This document shows positions 25,629 through 34,600 of a stretch of DNA of 64,000 nucleotides, in pieces. Every line of letters starts with the position of its first letter. Position 1 is the stretch's first letter. Position numbers and translations under genes: made by a program. The notes under the pieces were generated by a model that made no database searches, was not told the origin of the DNA, and was given only the letters and a program-made list of their open reading frames with translations. Location: NCBI GenBank assembly GCA_020636195.1, contig JACJYH010000007.1, positions 1-64,000 on the forward strand, written 5' to 3'. The stretch comes from Lewinellaceae bacterium. Lineage in GTDB: Bacteria > Bacteroidota > Bacteroidia > Chitinophagales > Saprospiraceae.

Positions 25629-25883
25629 ACGTTGAATACAAAAATTCGTTTTTATCTGATTTGCGAAAAATTAAAAATGACAAAATAGTTTTACTGGTAA
25701 AAGAAATTATTGATTAGTTGATAATTTAGGCAAGATTAAGAATCTTAAAAAACTTATTGGTTCCGAAAATGCATTTAGAATTAGGATTCGGAGTTTCAGA
25801 ATAGGTTTCTTACTTTAGATCAAATTATAGTTTTATATAGAATATTAGACAGAAAAGATATTTACAAATATTTTCCGAAATAA
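25625..25883 (+). pseudogene. RelE/ParE-type toxin broken by frameshifts
   Basis: The first frame from the ATG gives MNVEYKNSFLSDLRKIKNDK and stops at a TAG at 25715. The same family pattern resumes in another frame at about 25720 (NLGKIKNLKKLIGSENAFR, then FRIGFL), stops again at 25816, and resumes a third time from about 25829 with LYRILDRKDIYKYFP. Put together these make a complete RelE-like toxin (KIKNLKKLxG...YRIRI..FRIGF...RKDIYKYFP) with at least two indels. It overlaps the antitoxin by four bases and ends five bases before the HlyD-type gene. Confidence 0.7.
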
Positions 25884-25888
25884 TACTT

Positions 25889-27193
25889 ATGCCCAACACA
25901 CCCGATACCCCAAAAGAAGAAATATTTGCTATCCAAAATATCTTTGGCAAGCCACCAGGATGGTTGGTCAATTGGGGCATAACAGCAGCTTTTTTATTTC
26001 TAATTGTTTGCTTGGGTATTGCGGCATTTGTAAAATATCCTGACAAACTTGTGATGCCTGCAAAATTATTTACATAAAATCCCCCAGTTGAACTTATTAG
26101 TAAAGTCAGTGCGGAGACAGATTCCATTTACATTAATGACAAGTCACTTGCCAGAAGGGGAGATATATTACTAAAATTTAGGTCCACGGTGGATTCTCAT
26201 GATTTAAATATTTTGACTTCTTTTTTTGAAAATATTTCTTCTATTGATTACATACCTGATTATTTGAAAATGGAAGTACCAAAAGGATTAAGATTGGGCA
26301 ATATAAGTGGTTTATACACTGCCTTTGTTCAGCAATTCGAAGAATTTCAACTTTTTTTACGTCAAAGCGCTGTATTTGCAAAAATAAAAGCCTTAAGAAA
26401 TGAAATAGAACAAATAAAACAACTGAACTTATCACTCACAAAACAAGAAGTGTTTTATGAAAAAGATGTTGCACTGACAGAAAAGGATTTTGGCAGACAT
26501 ACCACACTCAAAGATCAAGGTGTTATTGCTGATGTCGAAAAAGATAAAGCAGAATCCAAGATACTTAATGAAAAACGAAATCTAGAAGCCTTTAAATCTC
26601 AAAAACTCAATAACGAAGTCAGGATAGAACAATTAAAAACACAGATTGTGGAACTTACAGCTGATAGGGCTTCGGGAGTATCTAACCGAATATTTGCGAT
26701 CAACCAAATGAAAGAAAAAATCTTGAATGAAATTGCTGAATGGGAAGAACTCCACATCCTGAAAGCACCTTTTGATGCAGATATTTCTTTTTCAAAATAT
26801 CTATCAAAAAATTTTTTTGTAAAAGCTGGTGATATTCTACTTACTTGCATACCCCATCATACCGGAAGCAATTATATCGCTCAGGGAAGACTTCCACTTA
26901 AAGCGGCAGGAACATTGCAAGTAGGCCAAATCGCTATATTGGAACTGGAGAGCTATCCAGCAGCACAGTATGGTGTTATACAAGCCAGAGTATCAGATTT
27001 TTCTTCAATTCCGAACGAAGATAGTTATTTGGTGGGATTATCATTACCTTATCCATTTGTGACTACTTATAAGAAACAAATTCCACAGAACCAAAATCTT
27101 TCAGCAAATGTTACTATCCAAACTAGAAAATATAGTTTATTGGAGCGTCTTTTCCAAAATGTTACTGATATAATTTACAATAGGAATCAATAA
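25889..27193 (+). pseudogene. HlyD-type membrane-fusion/adaptor protein interrupted by an in-frame stop
   Basis: The reading frame is continuous from 25889 to 27193 except for a TAA at 26075-26077. It encodes a transmembrane helix (about residues 31-52, VNWGITAAFLFLIVCLGIAAF) and an opening biotinyl-lipoyl-like strand. After the stop it continues with VELISKVSAETDSIYINDKSLARRG-type lipoyl half-motif, a long coiled coil (about 160-260) and a beta-barrel region ending FVTTYKKQIPQNQNLSANVTIQ. This is the architecture of bacteriocin-secretion accessory proteins that pair with C39 ABC exporters. The single TAA replaces what should be a sense codon. An internal start near 26189 lacks the membrane anchor and is unlikely to be functional. 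Confidence 0.75.
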
Positions 27194-27383
27194 AAATTAT
27201 GTAAGTGACATCAATTTTTATATTTTGGAAGAGATTTTGATTGCGGCATTTTAATAAATATAAAACTTGGTTTTACAAATCTATTTCAGGTGCAAAGAAT
27301 TCTACTTCTCCAAAAAATTATTGACCTCAGCTTATAGAATATTAAAATCCATTAAGTATTCATGTGAAAACTAAATTCACCCT

Positions 27384-27391
27384 TATATTTG
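27384..27391 (+). promoter_or_regulatory. -7 element giving an almost leaderless transcript
   Basis: TATATTTG matches TAnnTTTG only eight bases before the ATG at 27399. With initiation about seven bases after the element, the transcript would begin at or next to the start codon. No good -33 TTG is visible. The remainder of the 205-base gap shows nothing else. Confidence 0.4.
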
Positions 27392-27398
27392 CATCATA

Positions 27399-29243
27399 AT
27401 GAGCAAGCCAAAATCAAAAAAGACAGTACAAATTGCTTCCGAAAAATCACCATTCTCGCTTGGTGTAGATGCGAAAGTTTTCATCGGTTTAATTGTACTT
27501 ACGTTTTTATTGTATGCCAATACGATTGGACATGGTTTTGTTTTGGATGATCCGCTGTCCATTGGTTTAAACAAAAATGTGACATCAGGTTTTGATGGGA
27601 TTTGGAATATCATCACGGGAAGTTATAGGGATAACAATTTTGGTGGACAATTTTATCGCCCTATTTCTCTGGTTTTATTCGCTATAGAATGGAAGATTGC
27701 ACCAAATAATCCTTTTATACATCATTTTTTCAATGTGTTTTGGTATGCATTAAGTATTGTTCTCGTCTATAAGTCCTTCAAAAATTGGCTGACAGATACA
27801 TCTTTTATAATACCTTTATTTATTGCTCTTCTATTTGCTGTTCACCCAATTCATACTGAAGTGGTTGCCAATATAAAATCACGGGATGAAATTATGTCTT
27901 TGTTCTTTTTATTGACATCATTTATCACTTGGCATAGATACATGAAGGGTGGGAAAAATAAATGGTTAATATATAGTATTGTATTATATTTATTCACCTT
28001 ATTATCAAAGGAATCCGGGATAACGATGTTTCCTGTTTTTGGAATGTTGTCTTACTGGGTCTATAAACAGTCTTTCAAAAAAGCAGTACTACAGGGCATC
28101 TGGTTCGTAGTTCCGGTACTCATTATTTTCGGGATCAGATGGATGCTGTTTTCAGGACAAGCACCTCCGACTATATCCATAATGGACAATCCCATAGTTG
28201 GTGCAGAAGGATTTCTACAAAAATTAGCTACATCTTTAGTCATTTTAGGGAAATACGCATACCTACTTTTTGTTCCATATCCTTTGTCTTCTGATTATAG
28301 CTATAGTGTGATTCCTTTGGGACATTTTAGCGATGTCAAGGTCATAATGAGTATAATTGTGCACATCTCATTGATGGTGTATGCCATTATGAGGACAAAT
28401 TCAAGGGATTTCATTGCATTGTGCATTTGGTGTTATTTTTTAGCTATTGCTTTATTCAGTCAAATACCGATGACTATTGGAACCATGTTTGGTGAAAGAT
28501 TGGTATATATGGCTTCATTTTGGTGGGTTGGAGGTCTTGTTGTGGCAGTGGGAGCAAGTAGAATTAGACAACATTCTAAGATTTTATCAGCTTTTGGAAT
28601 ACTCATAGCCGTTATTTTCTCGGTGTTGACATTTGAAAGGAACAAAGCATGGAAAGATAATTTAACACTTTTTACAACTGATGCAGCGACCTATCCGAAC
28701 AGTGTCAGATTGAATAATGGAGCAGCAGAATCTACAGTACAATTTGCTGATTTACCTGAAAATGAAGGACGAAAATTTGAGCTTTATGACAAGGCAGAAG
28801 CATACTGCAACCAAATTCTCCAAATTAAACCTGTGCCAACTGCTTATCTCACATTGGGTAATATCAGGTTAAAGCAGGGAAGGTATGAGGAAGCGATTAA
28901 GTTTTATGATCAAGTAAATGACTTAAAAAATATAGTTGATGCCAACAAAGCATTGACCTTTCGAGAATGGGGACGTTATGCCGGTGAGAAAGAACAGAAC
29001 ATAGAAAAATCCATGCAACTCCTGAACCAATCATTGGCGCTCAACAGCGATGATGCAGAAACATGGTTTGTTCTGGGTGTGTGTTATGGAGTTTTGGGTG
29101 ATCACAACACAGCAGCCCAAAAATTTGAAAAAGCGTACACATTAAATCCGATCCCTGAGTATGCAAAAAATGCGTACCAAGCCTATCAAAGAGCAGGGAA
29201 TGAAGTTCAAGCAAACAAATTTCAACAACTGGCTACAAAATAG
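27399..29243 (+). CDS. TMTC-like GT-C membrane glycosyltransferase with C-terminal TPRs
   Basis: The 614-residue protein begins with a basic cytoplasmic tail and a first membrane helix (about 28-44), then the luminal or periplasmic motif HGFVLDDPLS, whose Asp pair is the candidate catalytic site of the GT-C/TMTC fold. QFYRPISLVLFAIEW and a VANIKSRDEIM loop follow. About ten membrane helices extend to residue 410, and three TPR units follow (for example PTAYLTLGNIRLKQGRYEEA and AETWFVLGVCYGVLGDHNTA). TMTC proteins are O-mannosyltransferases in eukaryotes; bacterial relatives are thought to glycosylate secreted proteins, and general O-glycosylation is established in Bacteroidota. The last 161 bases of this gene recur at 31365-31525. 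Confidence 0.78.
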   Translation: MSKPKSKKTVQIASEKSPFSLGVDAKVFIGLIVLTFLLYANTIGHGFVLDDPLSIGLNKNVTSGFDGIWNIITGSYRDNNFGGQFYRPISLVLFAIEWKIAPNNPFIHHFFNVFWYALSIVLVYKSFKNWLTDTSFIIPLFIALLFAVHPIHTEVVANIKSRDEIMSLFFLLTSFITWHRYMKGGKNKWLIYSIVLYLFTLLSKESGITMFPVFGMLSYWVYKQSFKKAVLQGIWFVVPVLIIFGIRWMLFSGQAPPTISIMDNPIVGAEGFLQKLATSLVILGKYAYLLFVPYPLSSDYSYSVIPLGHFSDVKVIMSIIVHISLMVYAIMRTNSRDFIALCIWCYFLAIALFSQIPMTIGTMFGERLVYMASFWWVGGLVVAVGASRIRQHSKILSAFGILIAVIFSVLTFERNKAWKDNLTLFTTDAATYPNSVRLNNGAAESTVQFADLPENEGRKFELYDKAEAYCNQILQIKPVPTAYLTLGNIRLKQGRYEEAIKFYDQVNDLKNIVDANKALTFREWGRYAGEKEQNIEKSMQLLNQSLALNSDDAETWFVLGVCYGVLGDHNTAAQKFEKAYTLNPIPEYAKNAYQAYQRAGNEVQANKFQQLATK

Positions 29244-29245
29244 AA
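29085..29245 (+). repeat. 3' end of the TMTC-like gene, source copy of a direct repeat
   Basis: The 161 bases encode the last TPR and the stop codon and match 31365-31525 with about seven substitutions and no gaps. The offset between the copies is exactly 2280 bases. Confidence 0.9.
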
Positions 29246-29371
29246 TGAGAAATATTATTGGATAAGGCTGTAGGATAACGGTTCATTTATACAGTTTTAC
29301 AACTTACAAGTCATTAGATACAATACTCTTCAGGTTCGCTATTGAAATGAAATATCATTACAAAGGTTTTT

Positions 29372-29387
29372 TGGCACGAATTTTGAA
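29372..29387 (+). promoter_or_regulatory. Possible sigma-54-type promoter before the haloperoxidase gene
   Basis: TGGCACG, four bases, then TTGAA fits the sigma-54 consensus TGGCACG-N4-TTGCA except for the C of the -12 GC doublet. It lies 58 bases before the ATG at 29445. The missing C makes the call weak, and I saw no clear TAnnTTTG element in the same gap. Confidence 0.3.
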
Positions 29388-29444
29388 ACATATTATGAAT
29401 AATTATAATAAATAATCAATTGTTAATCAACTAATTTATTCATA

Positions 29445-30797
29445 ATGAAAAATTTTTTAAAATCCCTAGCAATTGTCATTCCCTTTTTGACGATTGTCTC
29501 CTGTAGCAAAGACACTGTAGAAGTTGCCAGCAAAGATACAGAAACATACTCTGCTGACTTTTTATACAAATTCTATCATCAGATTTGTAAATTTTCTAAA
29601 ACGACAAGTGGATTTTTTCCCCCACAAGTTTCTAGAGTTTATGGATATGTAGGAATCGCGCAGTACGAGGCGACATTACCAGGCATCGAGAATGCTGTCA
29701 GTCTTCAGAATCAACTGTATGGATTTGCTCAATACAAGCTACCCATTCCAGAATCAAATAATACGTATAATTGGGCAATTGCTTCCAATGCATCTATTCG
29801 TAAAATGATGAAATATATGTTTGGGACAAATCTATTACCGACAAACGAAGTTGCTTTAGACAGTTTATATGCTGTAAATCTAGAAGAACTTTCAGTGGGT
29901 ATTGATGCCAATGTGGTTTCCCGTTCCGTAAAATTTGGTGAATCCATAGCTGACGTAGTATATGATTATTCCAAATCAGATGGAGGCCACGAATCATACA
30001 AAGACCCATTTCAATTGCCATATACAGTGCCGAGTGACCCATATTGCTGGGTTCCGACTTCAGCAGTTAAAACGCCTTTGAGTCCACGATGGGGTTCAAA
30101 CCGCCCTTTTCTCATAAATAACATTACAAAGGTACAACCAAGGATGCCTGTGGAATTTTCATCAGACACGAATTCAGAATTTTATAAAGAAGCCATGTAT
30201 GTCTATAATACAGTTCAAAATAATAGCACAGAACACGTAGAAATAGCAAAATTTTGGGCAGATGATCCTTTTGCTACGTGTACTCCTGCTGGACATACAT
30301 TTAACATATTGACTCAGATTTTGAAGGAAGAAAAGGTGACCCTAGCAAAAGCAAGTGTTGCGTTTGCAAGATTGGGTATAGCTGAAAACGACGCTTTCAT
30401 TGCATGTTGGAAGGGGAAATACGACTACGTTTTGATTCGTCCGGTTTCCTACATTCAGAAATATATAGATCCATCTTTTAAAACAGTAATCGGAACGCCA
30501 CCATTTCCTGCATACACTTCCGGCCATTCATGTGAGATGGGTGCAGGGGCCAGAATATTTACGGAGTTATTTACAGACGGTAGCGGATATTATCCTTTCA
30601 CGGATTACAGCCAATTACAGTACGGATATGCAGCCAGAAGCTTTCAAAATTTCGATGAGGTGGCTCAAGAATGTGCAATCAGCAGGTTATATGGTGGAAT
30701 CCACTATACTTTTGATAATGAAAAAGGGCTTCAAGTAGGAAAAGCCGTAGGTGATAACGTAAATAAAGAAATAAAATGGCCAATATTTGTAAGATAA
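29445..30797 (+). CDS. Lipoprotein of the vanadium-dependent haloperoxidase/PAP2 family
   Basis: The 450-residue protein has a lipobox ending in TIVSC (Cys20). Its C-terminal half carries the vanadate/phosphate-binding signatures of vanadium haloperoxidases and PAP2 phosphatases. They are a KFWADDP motif, DAFIACWKGKYDYVLIRP, the conserved PAYTSGHS loop with the acid-base histidine, and SRLYGGIHY near the C-terminus. All expected ligand positions (Lys, Arg, Ser-Gly-His, Arg, His) appear to be present. Bacterial members are frequent in Bacteroidota and many lack demonstrated halide oxidation, so phosphatase activity is an alternative. It overlaps the following lipoprotein gene by 22 bases, suggesting translational coupling. 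Confidence 0.85.
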   Translation: MKNFLKSLAIVIPFLTIVSCSKDTVEVASKDTETYSADFLYKFYHQICKFSKTTSGFFPPQVSRVYGYVGIAQYEATLPGIENAVSLQNQLYGFAQYKLPIPESNNTYNWAIASNASIRKMMKYMFGTNLLPTNEVALDSLYAVNLEELSVGIDANVVSRSVKFGESIADVVYDYSKSDGGHESYKDPFQLPYTVPSDPYCWVPTSAVKTPLSPRWGSNRPFLINNITKVQPRMPVEFSSDTNSEFYKEAMYVYNTVQNNSTEHVEIAKFWADDPFATCTPAGHTFNILTQILKEEKVTLAKASVAFARLGIAENDAFIACWKGKYDYVLIRPVSYIQKYIDPSFKTVIGTPPFPAYTSGHSCEMGAGARIFTELFTDGSGYYPFTDYSQLQYGYAARSFQNFDEVAQECAISRLYGGIHYTFDNEKGLQVGKAVGDNVNKEIKWPIFVR

Positions 30798-31153
30798 TCA
30801 TCATTGCGAGTATGATTTTAATGTCATGCTCATCAAAACAACAAGAGATAGACCAAGCCATAGCGCAATTAGGAACCCTTCAATGCAAGGCAGTTACAAT
30901 GAAAGAGGAGAGATTTGCTCTTTTCGAACAGATCAGAACCTTAGAAAGTGATACAGTAAATAATATCAGGACTATCGATTCTTTGAAGGGATATGCTGAA
31001 TCACTAAAAAGTGAAAGCCTTGTGATAGCTGATTCTTTAAATAATGCACTTTCTCGTACTTTTGAAACCATAGTGACAACAGACAAGGACAAAGCATACT
31101 TTAATACAAAGATGAATGCACTAGTAGAAAAGTGCAAATCTAAAGGTGGCTGA
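30776..31153 (+). CDS. Small coiled-coil lipoprotein
   Basis: The 125-residue product has a lipobox (ILMSC, Cys18) and is otherwise one long helical region rich in Glu, Lys and Leu (EIDQAIAQLGTLQ, FALFEQIRTLE, SLKGYAESLKSESL), predicted to be a coiled coil. It has no recognised domain. The start overlaps the haloperoxidase gene by 22 bases and it is followed by a perfect 12-base-pair hairpin, so the two probably form one transcription unit. It may tether or space the haloperoxidase at the membrane, but that is inference. Confidence 0.6.
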   Translation: MANICKIIIIASMILMSCSSKQQEIDQAIAQLGTLQCKAVTMKEERFALFEQIRTLESDTVNNIRTIDSLKGYAESLKSESLVIADSLNNALSRTFETIVTTDKDKAYFNTKMNALVEKCKSKGG

Positions 31154-31286
31154 TGTAGTGACAGATATGTAAGTGTCTTTTTACAATTGTTGGGTAGTTA
31201 ATTATTTAATTAGTTCTTCACCCATCTTATTTTAAGTACAGACCGTTAGTAGATTTAAAATTTAAATTTTATAAAAACAAATATTT

Positions 31287-31314
31287 AAAGAGTTGTCAAA
31301 AGTGACAACTCTTT
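31287..31314 (+). terminator. Strong hairpin after the haloperoxidase operon
   Basis: AAAGAGTTGTCA (31287-31298) and TGACAACTCTTT (31303-31314) pair perfectly over 12 bases around an AAAG loop. The following T run is weak (GTTGTT), so it may act as a terminator or mRNA 3' stabiliser. The surrounding gap 31154-31687 also holds the TPR duplicate and a minus-strand terminator. Confidence 0.6.
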
Positions 31315-31364
31315 GTTGTTATTTAAAGTAAAACTTTGACCTTGATTTGTGTCAATTGTTTTTC

Positions 31365-31525
31365 TATGGAGTTTTGGGTGATCACAACACAGCAGCCCAA
31401 AAATTTGAAAAAGCGTACACATTACATCCGATCCCTGCGTATGCGAATAATGCGTACCAAGCCTATCAAAGAGCAGGGAATGAGGTTCAAGCAAACAAAT
31501 TTCAACAACTGGCAACAAAATAGAA
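31365..31525 (+). pseudogene. Duplicated 3' fragment of the TMTC-like gene
   Basis: This 161-base fragment corresponds to the last TPR and stop codon of the gene ending at 29243, at about 96 percent identity by eye, with substitutions such as AATCCG to CATCCG. It has no start codon or 5' part, so it is not a functional gene. Confidence 0.85.
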
Positions 31526-31632
31526 GGGGGAAAAATTGAGGAGTAAATATGAAAGATAAAATTAAAATTATTAATTTTTATCAAAGTAAAATCAATTAAA
31601 CTTTAATACATTATCTAACGATTGATGCAGTC

Positions 31633-31663
31633 AAAAAAAGAGGAATAGTTGGACTATTCCTCT
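31633..31663 (-). terminator. Rho-independent terminator of the 1308-residue surface protein gene
   Basis: AGAGGAATAGT (31639-31649) and ACTATTCCTCT (31653-31663) form a perfect 11-base-pair stem. On the minus strand it is followed by a run of seven T residues (AAAAAAA at 31633-31639 on the plus strand). It lies 25 bases after the stop codon of the minus-strand gene. Confidence 0.85.
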
Positions 31664-31687
31664 ATACAAAAGTGAGTTACAAAATTA

Positions 31688-34600
31688 TCATTGCGGCATG
31701 AGGACTATCTTTTTTACTACAGTGCCCAAATCACATTGTACCTTTATATGATACACACCTGCACTAAACTCTGAAATATTGATAGTTTTGATATCTGTAA
31801 TATCTGAGGTTTTTATGATTTTCCCGGTATTATCCAATATTTTAATAGATTGTATTTGGGCATCACCCGAAGATATATTTATTATCCCCGTAGTAGGATT
31901 GGGAAATACTGAAATACCAGAAACAAGTAGGTCTTCAGAAGGTACAGTGATCGAACCATTTACTACTTTTATATTTATTGATGCTTTGTTGCCATCTTCA
32001 AAATACTTTTCTACGGGATCATCGGAGATGGTTATTTCACTCGAGCCATTGCCACTTGCGTTAAATCTGAGAGTAAACAAGATGGCATCTTCAGGGAGGT
32101 TATAGGCATTCGTGGAAGAACTTTCCCATAAAAACCCTAATTTACCTTGGCTTGTAAAAGCTTGATTGAAATTATCATTGCTAATTCCAAGGGATGAGTT
32201 GAAATTTTGAACAGACAAATAATGTGCATAGTTTGGATTCCAATTTACAGAAAACTGACCGCTGACTATATTCTGAAACTGCCCTACTGATATTGGAATG
32301 TCGAACTGTTGATTGCCCATTATGGTTGCCGAACCCACAGCCAATGTAATATCATTGAGTTGACGCGTATCGGTATTACCATTAATTTTTGAAGGCGTAT
32401 TGCTCAAGTTGACATCCCCAATTTTGATACCGACAAAATCTGTATTATATTGATCAGTACTGAGATTATTGAAAGTAACTGTTGTTGGAAATGCCGTACT
32501 GAACGGATTTTGTGCATTTGGAAAGCTATAAGAGTTTGGCACAAATAACCAAGATGTATTAGATGAATATTGACTTATGATGGCTAATATCAGTTTTCTG
32601 ATTTCAGTGACATCTCCTGTATTTACCGAACCGGATCTATTGGCATCTGCTGCTATAATTTTATATGGTGTGTTTAGTTTTTCAAGTGCTAAAATATGCC
32701 TTCTGATTGCTGTAACATCTCCAGTATTAACGCCGTTGACATGATTAGTATTTTTATACGGTGTGATGGTATAATTCTGATTTCCCTCCAACTGTTCAAA
32801 GCAGTAAAGACCATTATCGTTTGTGGTGGTTGTAGCAGTTTTATACCCAGAAAGTTTAACTTCTACATTTGGAACAGGCACATTGTCTTCTCGTAATACC
32901 TTGCCACAAATAGAATAAGTATTATTTTGTGCACAGAAGCTGCCTTGGGCAACTATAGGAATGACTGTTTTATCATTTTGTTCAGCGCTCAACTCAGCTG
33001 GAGAACCTGTTATTTCTATGGTAGAGGTGCCTGTAAAAATTGTTTTTATTTTTATGTTGACATAGAGTACGATAGAATTATCCGTCAAGCTGATTGGCGT
33101 CAGGTTATCCCAAACGACAGTAGCCAATGATGTAGAGATCAATCCGTAGTTGAGGTCACCGGCCAAATTTCCCTTTTCAATGCTGACAATTTCACCTTTT
33201 GTAGGTTCATTTAATTTTATGGAATATTGAAATGATGTGATATCAGTAAAATTTTTTACTCTTATTGGAATTTTTACTATACTTCCTACAGAGGCACAAA
33301 CATTGTCATCTATATCGAAATTAACTGTCGGTTGATTTGGATTTGAACTTCCTTTGCATCCATTAATTATTAAATTATCGATACTTGTTTCTCCTTTAAA
33401 TTCAATTGCTGTTATATTTGCTCCCGAAATGGGGGGAAGATTTGATATTTTTTCGCCACTAACATATAATTCTACACCTCCTTTTCTATCGATGACCAAT
33501 TCAAAATATGCTGTGCATGTACCCAAATCACCTCCTGAAAAACAATCAGGTATCTTATTTAATTTCGAAACAAGATCTGATAATAGAATTTTTTGAACGC
33601 AAGTATTTTGATCCATAAGACAGAACTCGTCATTTACTATCGTTTGTATCGGAATACCCCATCTGCTCCAATCGAATTCGTAATTAAAGGTTACTTTATA
33701 GCTTTCGTATAAAGACAAAATTGAATTATTTAATTTGAGTTTCAATGTTTTTTCTGCGGGGACATATGCTGATTCTGATCTCAAAATTGCATAATCTCCT
33801 TCCCACCAAGTGGAATTTTTTGATATTTTTTCTCCTTCCTTATAGCCAAAACTATTCAAGGATTCTTTGTCAAAGTCTTCAGTAAATACATTTGAAGCAT
33901 TTGAGCAGTCTAAATCATTACATGACCTTTCACAAGATGTATAACCGTCATGAAATGCATAGCAGCTGTTTTGATACTGTTTATCATTATAACAGATTGG
34001 AGTAAAGTCAGGGCTGCATAAAATTAAACTATATAATTCTTGGTAACAAATATCATCGATATAATATAGATTTGTTTGATCATTGGATCTTCCATAAAAA
34101 CGCAGCTGACCTATTGCATTAGATTGGTAGTTTGTTTCTTTGTAAACAAATTTTCCATCAATCCAAAGTTCTATTTCATTTTCATGTGGCTGGAAAATCA
34201 AAGCATGTTTTACCCAAGAATCCGTATTAATATTAAAAGATGTTGAAAATGTTGGATTTGTCATAGTTCCTGTTCCTACTTTGCAGAGTCCGTTTTTTGT
34301 TTCCATGATAATGGCTCCAATAGTAGTACTATTTGTTTTAATTGCCCATTGTGAAGACTTTTGACTTGGTATATACATCCACCATTCAAGCCTAGCAGCT
34401 ATTTCACCTATGTTTCTATTGATATTTAGATCTATACTGCTGCTGGCATTACATTTAATAGCTCTTACTCCATTTTTGACCTTTTCGTTCGTAACAAGTG
34501 CATTTTGCGAGGTAGTATTTTGCGTGGAGAACCGAGGACTCGCTTGAGGTAAGAGATTTCCCAGTATATATTCTTCAAAACTGTAACAATCACTATATTT

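Noticed and set aside
26189..27193. The HlyD-type frame after the stop as an independent gene
   Set aside because: It lacks the membrane anchor and continues the frame upstream of the TAA, so it is a fragment of one interrupted gene.
23723..27193. A functional RiPP cluster
   Set aside because: The maturase is a fragment, the ABC exporter is truncated and the adaptor has a stop codon. No intact precursor peptide or SPASM gene was found.
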